Of a stretch of 42,532 nucleotides of DNA, positions 1 through 9,500 are shown in pieces. Origin of the DNA: Strigamia acuminata. Its lineage: Eukaryota; Arthropoda; Chilopoda; Geophilomorpha; Linotaeniidae. The stretch covers positions 64,001-106,532 of the forward strand of contig CASHSZ010000003.1 in the NCBI GenBank assembly GCA_949358305.1. Reading direction: 5' to 3'. The translations under genes and the position numbers were made by a program. The notes below the pieces were generated by a model. It worked only from the letters and a program-made list of their open reading frames with translations. It was not told the DNA's origin and made no database searches. Each line of letters starts with the position of its first letter. The stretch's first letter is position 1.

Positions 1-257
1 AAAAGGTGGAAAAGGAGACGGTGGTGGAAGAGACAGTGGAGGAGATGGGAATAGTGTGGCCGGAGATGGAGGTGGAGTTGGAAAAGGAGAAGGAGACGTG
101 GAAGGAAACGGCGGTGGAAGAGGCAGTGGAGAAGAAGGAAAAGGAGAAGGAGACGGCGACGGCATCGAAGGAGAGGATGTGTGTGAGGAAAGGGGGTGCG
201 AAAAAGAAACGGAAGACCGTTGAGAAGGTGGAAAAGGAAGTATTCGAGGTAACGTAG
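1..257 (+). CDS. Partial Glu/Val/Lys-rich C-terminal exon
   Basis: An open frame enters from the left edge and ends at the TAG at 255-257. It encodes about 83 residues dominated by Glu, Lys and Val, with a basic KKKRK cluster near residue 66 that could act as a nuclear localisation signal. The composition resembles the Glu/Val-rich part of the five-exon gene at 37539-38977, so this may be the tail of a related gene. The stretch is purine-rich and a Gly/Glu-rich frame on the same strand is also open for most of it, so the frame is uncertain. A GTAACG at 249 could be a splice donor instead of coding sequence. No known domain is recognised. Confidence 0.35.
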   Translation, partial: KVEKETVVEETVEEMGIVWPEMEVELEKEKETWKETAVEEAVEKKEKEKETATASKERMCVRKGGAKKKRKTVEKVEKEVFEVT

Positions 258-279
258 TAACTGACCATTTTATTTTGAC

Positions 280-330
280 AATCAACGTGATCGCGTTCCA
301 ATTTGAAATTGAAAAGCGATCACGTTGATT
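280..330. repeat. Perfect 15-bp inverted repeat (hairpin)
   Basis: AATCAACGTGATCGC at 280-294 is the exact reverse complement of 316-330, with a 21-base AT-rich loop between. It lies in the 160-bp gap between two coding regions, followed by CG-alternating runs at 351-362 and 391-400. No gene is seen here. It could be a small foldback remnant or a structured 3' or 5' element. Confidence 0.7.
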
Positions 331-523
331 TGACGTAAATTAATAATTCCCGCGCGCGCGCACTATAATTTAACCCGCAAATTTAATTTGCCGCGCGCGC
401 ATTGAGCGGATTGATCGTATGAATCTGACCCGCGCACAAACTTGGATTCGACATGCAATATCGTATATTTATTTGCCCGTCTGTTTGTTCGTTTATTCAT
501 TTATTTATTTTTTTTTTCTCCAG

Positions 524-1563
524 TCGTTGCCCAGCACATCAGGGTGCACTTGGACGATGCCAAGCGTTGTGACGGTCCCGTCGTCACCAGACCTGTCACC
601 GCCGCGGTCGCCACCACTTCAACCAACGGCGACATTAGGCAAAATGCCTTTAATGTGCCCCGTCGTGAGGTTGGAACGGCTGCAGTTGCCGATCCTCACA
701 CCAATACCACGTCCTATCACGTCGGCGCCGTGCCCGGTTATGTCGACGCCGTGTTTCACCGTGCCACCATCTGCGCCCATCGCCCCCCCGCCGCCGCAAG
801 AACAGCAACTGGCGCGTGTCATCACCAAGCCGCGAAGATCCGCGTCGAAGCGGCCCGCATCACCGTTATGGGGACCCGCGTCGAAAAGGTCGGAACAATT
901 CGACAGCCGTGAGACTCGAGTCACGCGGTCGACGGAAAAGGTAACCTGTCTGGTCTATTTGTCTTTGATCGTTTGTTCAATCGTTCCTTCCATTTTTTTC
1001 AGATACGAAAGGCATCTGCATCCCAAGGCTCGGTGGTGCCGTCTGGCAGGGCAGGACCGAGTGGGCTTCCGTCCAACCTTCCGTCCAACTTGTCGATGGA
1101 GTTGGATTGACGGTTCGGAGAGTTTCAGAAATGGGTGCTCCGGAAGGTGGGGGAGGTGGAGACGGGGGCGGTGCCAACACGGCAACGACGCCAGGGTGGA
1201 GGGAAAGGAAAGAAGGGAGAAAAACTCCGGACAGAGGGCGGGAAGTCGTTTTATTGTGCTCTGTGCGCCAAACAACCGGGTAATGAGAAACATACATTTG
1301 TTTATTTGTTTGTTTATTTTTTGTCTAATTTTTATTTTTTTTTTTATTTTTTTTTTTTCTTTCCTCTCCCGCGTACCTTAGGGGTGTCGAAATACGGGTA
1401 TTTTAGCGAGGACGCATACCGCCATTGGCGCCAACATCACCACCTAGACGCAGTTAAGCGCGAGGATGAAATCTCTAAGAGAGTCAGGAAACATCTGCGG
1501 GACTATTCGCGTAGACCCGATCTCCTGTTGCCGGTGGGTATTTAATCAATTAGTCGATTCGTT

Positions 1564-1594
<31 letters not shown>

Positions 1595-2564
1595 TTTTTT
1601 CCTCTGTTTCCTAGAAGTTGAAAAAAATGCACAAAGCCCTGAAACGGTGCCCATTCTGCATTGCGAGGCCTGTGGTTGACCGACTAGAGGACCACTGGTT
1701 GGTCAAACACAGATATCGCATTGCATGGGCACCGGGGATGGGAGAGGGAGAGGGAGAGCGCGTCGGAGACAACGACGACGACGACGACGACAACGACGGT
1801 GATTCGGCGTCACGTTCATCATCTTTTCAACGAGGCGATGCGCAGGGAGAGGAACGGGTGTTGCGATCGAAGGTGGTTCCCGTTGCGGAAGGGGGCAGCG
1901 GACCCAACAACGATCCCAACTATTGGGACGATAACCACGAAATGAAAATCTTTCGCGACGGGAGCATGCGGTTCTCTATTCATTCGCTTACTCTCCTGCT
2001 CTTTACGATACGGGCTCAGGTTCAGGCGGAACAAGTATATATATTTTTATTTTTATTTTTATTTTTATTTATTTATTTATGTATATATTTTTTTTATTTT
2101 TTATTTTTTTTTAGTATTGGAACGATCCCGACATCGAGACCCACTTACTCCGGATGCTGGGGATGTTAAACCAATGGAACGACATGTTGGTGAGTGAATC
2201 TACCGCGCGCGTCTACGTCGACACTTTTCAGATATTGATTTTCCCGTTTTATTTGCAGAATAAAGATTTCTCGTTCGGTGATGAGGTGCTGATGAAGGAG
2301 AGGTTTGTTGTCGACGAAGGAGAGGGGTGTGGAGAAGAGAGACGCCGGAAGAAGAGCGTGAAACAGGTGAAAGGTGTGAAGAGGAAAAAGAAGACGACGA
2401 AGATTACAGAAACTCTGAATTTGAGGACGATGCGGAAAGTGATGAGGACGAAGACGAAGAAAAGAAACTGGCGAGGAAGGAGAAAGAGAAACGGGCAAGG
2501 AGCAAGAGAAAGAGGAAAGGAAAGGGAAAGTCGAGCGCCGGAAAGAAAAAGTGAATTCGCCTAA
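524..2564 (+). pseudogene. Multi-exon C2H2 zinc-finger-like gene, disrupted
   Basis: Six exons can be traced by GT-AG borders: 524-940, 1003-1279, 1382-1533, 1615-2034, 2115-2189 and from 2259. Introns are 62-102 bp and T-rich or TTTA-rich. Exon 524-940 encodes a Pro-rich disordered stretch with two SKR-type basic clusters. The 1003-1279/1382-1533 junction builds a C2H2-like finger (CALC followed by HWRQHH), and 1615-2034 has a second one (CPFC, then H-x4-H), followed by an acidic Asp run. Zinc fingers suggest nucleic-acid binding, but that is inference. Two lesions are visible. A TGA at 1108-1110 interrupts an otherwise open exon. In the last exon the frame delivered by splicing gives an unnatural basic sequence ending at 2564, whereas another frame (2327-2553) reads a typical acidic-then-Lys/Arg-rich tail. 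The first coding exon is not clear; ATG 419 does not fit the phase. It is either a decayed gene or one with unusual decoding or sequence errors. Confidence 0.55.
1565..1599. repeat. TTTA microsatellite in intron
   Basis: About nine TTTA units directly upstream of the acceptor tract of the intron 1534-1614. A similar T/TTTA tract fills the intron 2035-2114. Confidence 0.85.
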
Positions 2565-3260
2565 TCTGCTCCTCAAATGTACGAATACATGTTTTAAATT
2601 TAATTTTAATTTATTTCACTCCTTTAAAACTCGTTCAATATTATTTTTATTTTTATAAATGATAATGATTTATTTCAACGTCAAACCTCAAAAATAAAAA
2701 AGTCTTGCAGGTGGTTTGATTTATAAAGGTTTTTGTTTTTGAGTTTTAAAATCAAAACCAGGTTCGATGTTGGAATAGATCGCGATAATTGGGTTCGTTT
2801 GATTGATTGTCAGTTTTTTTTTTTTTTTACAGACAAATGGGCACGTCGGTGTTTGATAGCGACGCAATCGTGTTGTTCGTTGTTCGAGCGCATCATTTTT
2901 CGGCACCCCCAATCACAACGATGTCTTCTCTCGCACACGTGGAATGTGGCAGCCTCGTCCACGTCGAGTCTGGTTCGAGTGGACTCTGACAAAACAGCGA
3001 AGCTACTCGAATTCTCGACGTCAGTGTGTTTGGTGTCGTTGCTTCGGTCACACGAGTGGCGCCCTCTTCACGTCCGCGCGGAGAAACGCTAAAAATTGCG
3101 GACAGCGTTCCAAAACAATCAACGGTCATTCACAGCGAATTACTAATCTGACAATAATTTCGGTGTTCTTGGTGTTGTTTTTGATTACGGTGTTGTTCTT
3201 TTTAACAATCAAGCATGGTTCTGCGTTTAAAACACACCGATTTTATTTCTTTTTGTGCTT

Positions 3261-3304
<44 letters not shown>

Positions 3305-3386
3305 TATTAGATTTCAAACAGTTTTCCGGATCGAAACTAATTTTTTTTTTGCTTATATTTAATACTTCTGATAAAAAATAATAATT
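2565..3386. other. AT-rich spacer with a possible exon remnant
   Basis: Downstream of the zinc-finger-like gene the DNA is AT-rich, with AATAAA near 2692 that could end its transcript. A T-run with ACAG at about 2831 resembles a splice acceptor and is followed by a short open stretch to 2989 in one frame (the frame starting with ATG 2836), of no recognisable family. A 38-base T run lies at 3262-3299. Nothing else is supported here. Confidence 0.4.
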
Positions 3387-4386
3387 TGTCACGGCCCGGC
3401 ATTTACGCGCTTGTGATCCTCACCTAATTGTTGTGTTGTGCGCGTTATTCCGTGTGTTTTCCACCATTGTTAAAACTCCCAATAAATCCTTAAACCTATT
3501 TGTGTTTGAATTTGAGTTTTGATTTGTCTTCATTTCCTATTTATGTTTATCCCTTGATTTGGTCTGGTGTGGCTCAATTCTGCCACATCAGACTAGTCTA
3601 AGTTGTGTATTTCCCACTGTTACCCCTCCTGATTTCGTTTAGCTCATCCTAACTAATTTAAATGTTTAGTCACTCGCGACTGACTCATCGCGATGATTAT
3701 TCACGAGCGCGCCTGATTGGCTTACGCGTGCTTGACTCATGGTTCTCCCCTCGTTTTCTGTGATAGACTTGGCCCAAGTTCACTTCTGAGCTGTTTCAGC
3801 CAAGTCTGATCAGAAGGCGTAAGACCATGAGCTATCGTAAGTGCCTTAACTGGCCGTTGTGCATTTGGCGACTTTTCCTGTGTTAATTCGCAGTAACTCC
3901 ATGCCACGTAATTGTGCATGTTTGAGTATATTCATGGTCATATCGCGTGTCTAAATTCCGCGTGTCATCTTTGTTCCCTTTCCTTTCGATGTTCTTTTGT
4001 GTTTACACGACGTTTTATGCCACTGACGTGCCTCTGGACTAGAGATTAGATTCAAGTAGCTAATGAGTTGTTTATTTCGTCTTTTGCGCGCGATTAGTGC
4101 GCGCTTGCTCGGTCTGGCCGCTCCGCCATTAGGGGTCCCTGCCAGATTAGCTTAAGCCACGTTTGCGTTGTTAACTCCGCACGTGAGCATTACTTCTTCT
4201 ACTTTTAAGGCTCCAACAAACCCGGTAAAATTTGTGAAATGATCGAATAGGGGAATAAGCTTGCCGCCACCCTCCAGGCTGCTTATTGTTGCCCGGGCCC
4301 TTATTCGGGACCAGGCTCTCCCAGTATCGTAACTGGCGCGCCTTTCAAACGCGGTTTCCAATACCAGAAACAACCGGTTCATGACA
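3387..4386 (+). repeat. 5' LTR of Gypsy element
   Basis: 1000 bp, TGTCA...TGACA, same length as 15068-16067 and without differences in the stretches I compared. It contains an AATAAA at 3481-3486 that may serve as polyadenylation signal, and presumably the promoter. Short open frames inside occur identically in both LTRs and are not considered genes. Confidence 0.96.
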
Positions 4387-4388
4387 CG

Positions 4389-4406
4389 TGGTGCCGAAAC
4401 CCGGGA
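4389..4406 (+). promoter_or_regulatory. Primer binding site, tRNA-Phe
   Basis: TGGTGCCGAAACCCGGGA begins two bases after the 5' LTR. Its complement is the CCA end, discriminator A, acceptor strand and T-stem of eukaryotic tRNA-Phe(GAA), whose 5' end is GCCGAAA. This primes minus-strand DNA synthesis. Confidence 0.9.
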
Positions 4407-4599
4407 CCTTGTTGGAGTTTATTCAGTCTAGCGCATATAAACTAGTTGCTATTTAACAAGCATTAGTGGCGTTTTTTAGAGACTATTTTGCCGAAAGGAA
4501 GGTTTCAGAGTAACTAACTTTTCATAGTACTCGCGTATCGTTTAATTACGGTGCGCATCATTTGCAGTGAGCTGCTATTACCCTTATTATCTCGCTAAC

Positions 4600-6588
4600 A
4601 TGGCGAATAAGGAAGAAACTCCCGAGAAAAAGAGAGGGATGTTTGCCGACCTCATAGATCGTTGGGATCCTGTGCGATTACGCGAGGAGAGACAGCGACG
4701 TGAGGAAATAGAGCGAATGCGCGGTCTGAGACCGGGCGCTCTTCGTGGGATGCTGGAGGAAATACCAACAGATTCCACTGACCAGCCTAGCTCTATGGAA
4801 AGAGATATAAACCCCACTTTGGAGGGGCCGATAAGCGTGCATACTGTGACTCCGGCCAGCGCTATAGCTGAGTTGGAAGAACCAGCGCGTTTGCAAAACA
4901 TTGCTTCGGCTCCAACCAGAAATGAATCAGAAGCGCCACCGGAGGTGCCTGGTTTGGGGGCTTATCTCCATGATATGGAGGTGGCAATTTCCGCGAGACT
5001 AGACCGGGCCATAAATGCACAATTGCATGGTTGGGCCGAGGATACGGTCGAACGTGTAAGGAAAGTGGTGGAGGACTGTGCTGCTCAACGACCGCCATTG
5101 GTGGGTGGAATTCCATTAATTCCGCCGCCACAGGAACCTCATATCCTCCTGGGCGTGTCGGGGCAGACGGTTCCCCAAATTGTACCTCGCTCCACTGGAG
5201 ACGCGTCTATAATCCTAACGCCAAGTGAGATAATTTTGGGTGGGGCCCGTGCAGCACCCAGTGTGCAGGGGAGAATCCATGTGCAGTCTCGTGAAGTGGA
5301 TCCAGCCGTTATCCAAATTAACAGCGAAATAATGCGATCAATAATTCGCAGTAAGGCATCGGTAGTGGGTGCACCGCCATCCATACCGTTGAGCCAGCTG
5401 GAAAGAGAGAGAAATTCTCAAAGTGGGCAGTGGCCAATGCCTAATGTTCCGCTTCAAACTGGTGCTGTTCCACAAATTCCTGTATTTCAACAGACAGGAC
5501 AATTACCGCAACAGCAATGGCGGCAGCAATCACAACAGTTTGCTCGAACTTCCGGTATGAGAATGGGAAAGTTACCGGAGTTCGATGTGAGCAAGGGCGC
5601 CTATAACGCAGTGGATTTGTTTCTCACTCAACTGCGAGCCCATTTCTTTACTTCGGGAATGGCGGAGTCGGTGTATCTGGAGTATTATGTGCCTCAAGCT
5701 TTAAAAGGCGAGGCGCTGGACTGGTACATTGATTTGCTTCCGAAGCCTGAGTTTTGGGATGAGTTCGCGCATTTGTTTAAAGACGCGTTCTCTCTCACCG
5801 TGGCTGAAGCTACTGTCAATTTGGCGGAAAAGCGACAGGCCATGGGGGAGCCAACTGCAAAATTTTTGCGCGAGACTAACCGATTCCTACAGAAAACAGG
5901 GATAGTTGGGGACAGTCAAAAATGGGATATAGCCCAACGACGACTGCAACCTGACGTTGCGGAAGTCATGCGTCAAATGGGCGTATTAACCTTGTCGCAA
6001 GCCATTGTTAGGGGACAGCAAGCAGATAGCGAGCTGCAACTACGATCTCTCCATAAAAAAGATTTCGACCTGCACGGGGTTAAGCGAGGCCAAATGCCGG
6101 TTCCCCAGCATGCAGCTCAGACTAAGCAAGAAGCCGCCGTGAAGAAACCGGTTGAGGCGATTAAGAACTCGACTCGACATTTTTTCACGCGCAATAAGGT
6201 TGCGGCCGTGATGGAAGTCTTGGGTGAATTAGAGGAAGGTGGCATGTTTGACGATGACAATCAAAGCGTAATGGCACAGACAGTCCGTAGTATTATGGCT
6301 GCGAAAACTGTGCCTATTGTTGGAACGGAGCCACCGGTGGAGACTGGAGAACCTCATGTCTGCAGTCAAAACAACTCTTTCGCTCAGGGCTCCGGCCCAC
6401 CTAAGGACATTAAGTTGCCACCCGGAGCGGAGTGGGCCAAAAACAGGCGCGATCGCTGGTATATGCGTGACATTAAATTGAACGCTCCGCTATGCCCGCA
6501 CTGTTACAAACCCTGGGTCGTTCCGGGAAACGAGAGAGGGCCCCCACTGAAGTCCGACGCCAAAGTGGTGGACCCAAAGAAGAAGTAG
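4600..6588 (+). CDS. gag: Gag polyprotein of Gypsy element
   Basis: A 662-aa open frame starting at the ATG at 4600; the frame is open upstream to 4567 without another ATG. The N-terminal part is charged and low in complexity. A conserved retrotransposon Gag (capsid-like) core lies at about residues 325-490, recognised by the hydrophobic/aromatic pattern around the ALDWY segment. It should assemble the cytoplasmic particle that packages the RNA. The C-terminus has only a single CPHC pair (about residues 632-635) and no CX2CX4HX4C knuckle, which many Gags have. The frame ends at TAG 6586-6588 and overlaps pol by about 60 bases downstream of a slippery heptamer. Confidence 0.9.
   Translation: MANKEETPEKKRGMFADLIDRWDPVRLREERQRREEIERMRGLRPGALRGMLEEIPTDSTDQPSSMERDINPTLEGPISVHTVTPASAIAELEEPARLQNIASAPTRNESEAPPEVPGLGAYLHDMEVAISARLDRAINAQLHGWAEDTVERVRKVVEDCAAQRPPLVGGIPLIPPPQEPHILLGVSGQTVPQIVPRSTGDASIILTPSEIILGGARAAPSVQGRIHVQSREVDPAVIQINSEIMRSIIRSKASVVGAPPSIPLSQLERERNSQSGQWPMPNVPLQTGAVPQIPVFQQTGQLPQQQWRQQSQQFARTSGMRMGKLPEFDVSKGAYNAVDLFLTQLRAHFFTSGMAESVYLEYYVPQALKGEALDWYIDLLPKPEFWDEFAHLFKDAFSLTVAEATVNLAEKRQAMGEPTAKFLRETNRFLQKTGIVGDSQKWDIAQRRLQPDVAEVMRQMGVLTLSQAIVRGQQADSELQLRSLHKKDFDLHGVKRGQMPVPQHAAQTKQEAAVKKPVEAIKNSTRHFFTRNKVAAVMEVLGELEEGGMFDDDNQSVMAQTVRSIMAAKTVPIVGTEPPVETGEPHVCSQNNSFAQGSGPPKDIKLPPGAEWAKNRRDRWYMRDIKLNAPLCPHCYKPWVVPGNERGPPLKSDAKVVDPKKK
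6525..6571 (+). promoter_or_regulatory. -1 ribosomal frameshift signal
   Basis: The heptamer GGGAAAC at 6525-6531 sits in the gag frame as G GGA AAC, the X XXY YYZ pattern. Nine bases downstream, CCCCCACT (6541-6548) can pair with AGTGGTGG (6564-6571), seven of eight pairs with a 15-base loop. Pol is in the -1 frame relative to gag and already open at this point, so a slip here would produce a Gag-Pol fusion. Confidence 0.8.
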
Positions 6589-9500
6589 GTTTAACACCTA
6601 AAGCTGTGTCGGAACCACCGGAAGTGGAGCGCGTGTTGCCACTAAAATCTGTGTTGACCGCGCCTAATACTGACCCAATACTTCCGAAGTTGACTTCATT
6701 CGTGATGATTTCTCCTAAAGAGAAAGATGTGTCCGAGGAGCCAAAGATTGAGATCGGGATTGGAGAGAGAGTACGACGTGATTCCCAATACGTGAAGATC
6801 GTCTGGAATGACATCCAATTTATTGCGCAGTTTGACTCTGGTGCTCAGACCTGCATCATGGCGCAAGATCTGTATGAAAAGCTGCATGAGAAGATGGGGG
6901 TGGAAATGGTTGTGTTGCACGAGACCATTCGCGTTGCCAATAATCAATTAGTTGAGGTCTTGGGTAGCGTGGAAATAACCGTGCGTGCACCTCAAACTCT
7001 GATCTCTTTTGTGTGCTTGGTAATAGAGGACTCATCAGCGGACTTGCTGCTCGGACGAGATTTCTGTCGAGCGGTTGGATTATGTACGGACCATGGACTT
7101 AATTGCTGGTTCATAAGAGGTTCGGAGGAGCGGCGTAGTTTCATGACTATGAGACAGGCGCTGGCCTCCGATCCGGTACTTTTGTTGCCACTAATCCCCG
7201 CCGCCCCTAAGATGGCAGTTCCTGCCCCGATTAGTGATGTAAATTGTGTTTTGTTGAATCATCGCACATTGCCCGCCGAAACTTTTGAGTTACCGCATGA
7301 CGATGCGCCATTCAGAGTTAAGGTGGTGGTTTCGCGTAAGACCGCGGAAAATAGGAGTTGGACATTTCTTTGGTCACCTCCGCGACGCGAAAAGTCGTGC
7401 AGAGCGAAATTCCGGAATACGACACGTGTCTACCGGAGGCCCATGAGTTTTAGCCAGTTCCGACGTTCTAAACGGGTGCGCAGGGCTCGGAAGAGATTGT
7501 CGCAGTCTGCGGAGTCGTCTGTTCCGTCAGTTCCTCCCGATTCAGTTGTTTCGGATGTGGAAAGGAAAGTTGGTTCCACTGGTGGACAGTTTTCTCCTAC
7601 GACTAATTTTGTTGAATATCTGCCTTGTCCCGATCCGACTAAGTTGGACTGGATTTATGGGCAGTTATCAAATCAACTATCACCAAAACGCATCACTCAT
7701 TTGATTGACGCGTTAAAACCCGTTTCGAACATCTTCAGAGAAGAAGTGGGGTTGTGCAATAACACTCTTTTTGAGGTTGATCTTAAACCTGACTTTAGGC
7801 CAATACACGTGCCTGTTAGGCCGGTAAACCCTGCTAAAAAAGCTATCATTGATCAGTACATCGATCAAAAGCTGGCGCAGGGTATTATTCGTCGCTCGAA
7901 GAGTGATTGTGCCGTGGCCCCTGTTGTCGTGCCTAAGAAGGATGGCAGATGGAGGTGTGCCATGGACTTTCGCCCTATCAATGCGCAAACGATGCCTGAC
8001 GTGTATCCCCTCCCAGATATTGATAACATCTTTTCATATTTGGGCGGGGCTAAGTGGTTTTCCATAATAGATGGACGTGAAGCGTTTCATCAGATCGGCG
8101 TTAGGCCAGGAGATGAACGTTTTCTCGCTTTTATCACGCATCGCGGACTCTACGAGTATGTCCGCATGCCTTTTGGACCAATAAATGGCCCTGCAACACT
8201 GCAACGCGCTATGAATCTTACGCTTGCGGAGTTTCTTTACAAATGCGTCTTTGTTTACATCGACGACATTATTGTCTTTAGTAAAACATTTGAAGAACAT
8301 GTAGAACATCTGAAGCAAGTTTTGACACTTCTTGACGCGGCAGGATTCACGATGAATGCCGGCAAGACAGAGCTGTGTAAGCGTAGCCTTGAAGTGTTGG
8401 GTCATATTGTTGAAGAAGGAAAGATTCGTCCTAATCCGAAAAAGACCAGCGCGATCCAGTTATTTCCCGCGCCAACTAACGTAAAAGAGTTGCAGCGCTT
8501 TAAGGGCATGATTGGTTACTATTCTTCGTTTTTTCCGGGGTACTCGAAGACTTGTGAAGTTTTCAGGCCCTTGATGAAGAAGAACGCGCCATGGAATTGG
8601 ACGGATGGCTGTCAAGCAGCGTTCGAGTATCTGCGGGACCAAGTTGCAACATCAACTTTGCAGCGGAGGTTTCCTGACTGGTCGAAGCCGTATATTCTGC
8701 AGACAGACGCGAGCTACTCAGGCTTGGGTGCTGCGTTGATGCAATTGGATGGTAATGGCATTCGTGTGCCAATTGCATTTGCTTCGCGCGCTTTAAATAG
8801 TGCGGAAAAGAATTACAATGTTACGGAAATCGAGTGTCTGGCTGCTGTTTGGGCAGTTAAGCGTTTCCGCAGTTACTTAGAACTTATGGATTTTTACCTT
8901 GAGAGCGATCACAAGTGTTTAAAATGGCTTTTTGCTCAACGCGAACCAAAGGGCAGATTGGCTCGATGGATTCTGTCGATGTCAGACTTTCGGTTTACAT
9001 TTCTGCATTGCAGTGGCACAAGTAATCGTGTCGCTGATGCGTTGAGCAGAGCTCCTGTAGATCCGGCCATTGAAATTGGCGATGATGATTGTCCGCTCGT
9101 AGATGATGCGACATATTGTGCGTTCTTTGACGATTTCGCAAGTTGGCCGACCATTGAGATGGTGGAGCTTGACGAGCATTTCGTGCCAAAACCATCTGGC
9201 TCAAAGATCGTTAATGCGGCTAAACTTCGTAAGAAATTGCGTATTCTTCAAAGGAAACGTGAGTTTGAGGAGTTGGAACCGCTCGAGTTGTTTGGGGATT
9301 CTGACACCCAACCCCCCAAACCCCCCGGCCCTTCAAGGGGGGGTAGTGTGCCGGCCGACATGGAAAATGTCGTGTTCGATGCACACCAGCTCTCCGGTGT
9401 AACTACGCCTCCAGCTGCCTTGCCACCAAAGAGGTGTGTTGGGAGGCCGCGTAAGGTAATTGCGCCGCCGACTGACTTACCATTGAAGAGGCATGTTGGA

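Noticed and set aside
1003-1128. Explaining the TGA at 1108 by an extra intron 1044-1127
   Set aside because: Sites exist, but the segment lacks the T-rich character of every other intron here; kept only as a possibility.
3737-4382. Minus-strand frames of 60 and 76 codons in the Gypsy LTR
   Set aside because: Occur identically in both LTRs because the LTRs are identical; no family resemblance.
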